Assembly (NCBI GenBank): GCA_031409815.1
Contig: JANNXV010000207.1
Coordinates: 1-7,022, forward strand
Direction: 5' to 3'
Length of the DNA stretch: 7,022 nt
Source: JANLUX01 sp031409815
Lineage (GTDB): Bacteria; Bacteroidota; Bacteroidia; AKYH767-A; OLB10
Shown here: positions 5,789 through 7,022 of the stretch, piece after piece
How the letters are laid out: every line of letters begins with the position of its first letter
How positions within the stretch are numbered: the first letter of the stretch is position 1
Translations under genes and position numbers: made by a program
Notes under the pieces: generated by a model
What the model was told of the DNA's origin: nothing
The model's database searches: none
The model's input: the letters and a program-made list of their open reading frames with translations, nothing else

Positions 5789-6622
5789 ATGCTAAATTTC
5801 GAACTCTCACATTTACCATCACGAACTGTTAAACCCCGTCAAAGCGGATTAACAATGGTAATGGATAAAGGATTAAGCATTCGCGATTGCGAAAATCTGG
5901 TAGATGCATCAGGCACCTATATCGATATTATTAAATTAGGTTTTGGAAGCTCGATTATCACAGCTAACCTCGAACGCAAACTGGCCTTTTTTAAAGAAGC
6001 CGGCATACCGGTTTATTTTGGTGGCACCTTGCTCGAAGCATTTATTGTGCGTGGCATGTTTGAAGATTACTTAAAACTGCTCGAACGTTATAAAATAGAA
6101 TATGCCGAAGTGTCGGATGGATCTATCACCATGCCTCATCAGGAAAAATGCCATTACATAAAACGACTCGCCAAACGCGTTACCGTTATTAGCGAAGTAG
6201 GATCCAAAGAAGAAGGTATTTTAATTCGTCCTAACCTTTGGATTGATATGATGCAGCGCGAAATAGAAGCCGGTGTGTGGAAAGTAATAGCCGAAGCACG
6301 CGAAAGCGGAACAGTAGGTATATTCAGACCTAATGGCAAAGCACACGTTACACTTATCAATAAGATAGTAGCCAAAATTCCGGCCGATAGAATCATTTGG
6401 GAAACTCCGCAAAAATCGCAGCAAGTATATTTTATTAATCTTTTTGGTGCCGATGTAAATTTAGGCAACATAGCACCCAACGAAGTAATAGCATTAGAAA
6501 CACTTCGATTGGGATTAAGAAGCGATACCTTCTTTAATTATTTAGATAAGCAAATGCTGCACTCAAAACCTATTATCGATACAACTGAAAAAGCAGCCTC
6601 TAACACCCAAAATGCATTATAA
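5789..6622 (+). CDS. comA: Phosphosulfolactate synthase (ComA family)
   Basis: The 277-residue product belongs to the ComA TIM-barrel family, which adds sulfite to phosphoenolpyruvate to give (2R)-phospho-3-sulfolactate. Family motifs appear in order: GLTMVMDKGLS (20-30), YIDIIKLGFGSS (44-55), VYFGGTLLE (75-83), YAEVSDGSI (105-113), VISEVGSK (133-140), VIAEARESG (166-174), IIWETPQKSQQVYFI (202-216), VNLGNIAP (223-230) and ETLRLGLRSDT (237-247). In methanogens this starts coenzyme M synthesis; in Bacillus a homologue makes sulfolactate for spores. Neither fits a Bacteroidota cell, so the end product is unknown; cysteate-linked sulfonolipids are one speculative outlet. No phosphatase or dehydrogenase for the next steps (ComB, ComC) is in the window. 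The protein is cytoplasmic and full length, with a family-foreign tail of about 20 residues (258-277). It follows the TPR gene by 6 bp and precedes the rhodanese by 3 bp. Confidence 0.93.
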   Translation: MLNFELSHLPSRTVKPRQSGLTMVMDKGLSIRDCENLVDASGTYIDIIKLGFGSSIITANLERKLAFFKEAGIPVYFGGTLLEAFIVRGMFEDYLKLLERYKIEYAEVSDGSITMPHQEKCHYIKRLAKRVTVISEVGSKEEGILIRPNLWIDMMQREIEAGVWKVIAEARESGTVGIFRPNGKAHVTLINKIVAKIPADRIIWETPQKSQQVYFINLFGADVNLGNIAPNEVIALETLRLGLRSDTFFNYLDKQMLHSKPIIDTTEKAASNTQNAL

Positions 6623-6625
6623 TTT

Positions 6626-6940
6626 ATGAAAGAAGTTACCGTAGCCGAATTCAAAGCACTGCGCGATAGCAAACAAGATTTTCAATTGATTGATGTGCGC
6701 GAGCCGCATGAGTTTGACGAAGCCAACTTGGGAGGTGAATTAATTCCTATGGGCGATGTACTAAATAATATCGATCGCATTAGTCGCGATAAACAAGTAA
6801 TCATTCATTGCAGAAGCGGAGCACGCAGTGGAGCCATCGTTCAAATGCTGGAAAAGCAACATGGCTTCTCCAATCTTTACAATCTAAAAGGAGGCATTGT
6901 AGCTTACATACACGAAATAGATTCCAATCTTTCCAACTAA
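6626..6940 (+). CDS. Single-domain rhodanese-like sulfurtransferase
   Basis: The 104-residue product is one rhodanese domain. LIDVREPHEFDEANLGG (21-37) is the hallmark N-terminal motif, and the active-site loop HCRSGARS (61-68) carries the persulfide-forming Cys62. NLKGGIVAYIHEID (86-99) is the C-terminal signature, resembling the rhodanese tail of MoeB/ThiF-type proteins. Such enzymes move sulfane sulfur from thiosulfate, persulfides or protein donors to a thiol acceptor; with thiosulfate they release sulfite. There is no signal peptide, so it is cytoplasmic. Only 3 bp separate it from the comA stop, so co-expression is near certain. Sulfur-carrier or persulfide-stress roles remain alternatives to supplying sulfite to ComA. 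Confidence 0.93.
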   Translation: MKEVTVAEFKALRDSKQDFQLIDVREPHEFDEANLGGELIPMGDVLNNIDRISRDKQVIIHCRSGARSGAIVQMLEKQHGFSNLYNLKGGIVAYIHEIDSNLSN

Positions 6941-6967
6941 AAACATCCAACAAAAAAAATTAGTAAA

Positions 6968-7022
6968 GTGTTTGACGCCATCAAATTTCTGATTGATTTT
7001 GTATTGCATATTGATAAACATC
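6968..7022 (+). CDS. DedA-family membrane protein, N-terminus only (cut by window edge)
   Basis: An open frame runs from a GTG at 6968 off the right edge, reading (M/V)FDAIKFLIDFVLHIDKH over 18 codons. The stretch LIDFVLHIDKH closely resembles the start of DedA (SNARE-associated/VTT) proteins, which often begin with an LIDFILHID-like segment before the first membrane helix. DedA proteins are integral inner-membrane proteins involved in lipid-carrier recycling and envelope homeostasis. The frame is the same as that of the rhodanese, whose TAA lies 27 bp upstream; no ATG occurs between, so GTG is the best start. It is probably the fourth gene of the operon, since no terminator is seen in 6941-6967. 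The identification rests on few residues. Confidence 0.6.
   Translation, partial: MFDAIKFLIDFVLHIDKH

Noticed and set aside
6154..6480. 108-codon minus-strand open frame inside comA
   Set aside because: It is antisense to a strongly conserved part of comA and has no recognisable motif or independent start signal.

Overview
The window looks like a chromosomal stretch from a member of the Bacteroidota, most likely an environmental lineage near Chitinophagales or Cytophagales (inference). The evidence is AT-rich intergenic DNA, start codons without Shine-Dalgarno sequences, several upstream matches to the Bacteroidota -7 promoter element TAnnTTTG, and typical Bacteroidota families: an Omp28-like lipoprotein, TlpA-like thioredoxins, a compact fibronectin III protein and a long TPR protein. 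No rRNA, tRNA, CRISPR array or insertion sequence was seen.

Layout. Positions 1-203 hold a head-to-tail array of a 21-bp unit (nine full copies and a partial tenth) with three sequence variants; it probably continues beyond the left edge. A short AT-rich leader follows, then a monocistronic gene for a fibronectin type III protein (416-1057) closed by a strong intrinsic terminator. The 339-bp gap 1058-1396 holds that terminator, a 14-bp palindrome, a CCCCT/AGGGG-type intergenic repeat and a promoter-like site. An Omp28-related lipoprotein with a thioredoxin-like CGWC site (1397-2287) ends at a hairpin terminator shared with a convergent minus-strand group. That group reads, in transcription order: an atypical SDR/TIP30-like oxidoreductase (4203-3532, GTG start), a secreted TlpA-like thioredoxin (3500-3018) and a redoxin with a CNHC site (3021-2401), the last two joined by an ATGA overlap.

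From a divergent promoter region (4204-4363) a plus-strand operon begins: a 12-unit TPR protein (4364-5782), a phosphosulfolactate synthase (ComA family, 5789-6622), a single-domain rhodanese (6626-6940) and, cut by the right edge, the N-terminus of a probable DedA-family membrane protein (GTG start at 6968).

How the genes may work together. Three adjacent thioredoxin-fold proteins with different CXXC motifs, all with export signals, suggest a small envelope thiol-redox neighbourhood. In the right-hand operon the rhodanese (sulfite is released when thiosulfate is the donor) sits 3 bp after ComA (which consumes sulfite and phosphoenolpyruvate), so a small sulfonate-forming module is a reasonable but unproven reading. 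The tandem array and the ComA-rhodanese pairing are the parts most worth a second look; nothing here is clearly a new defence or mobile system.
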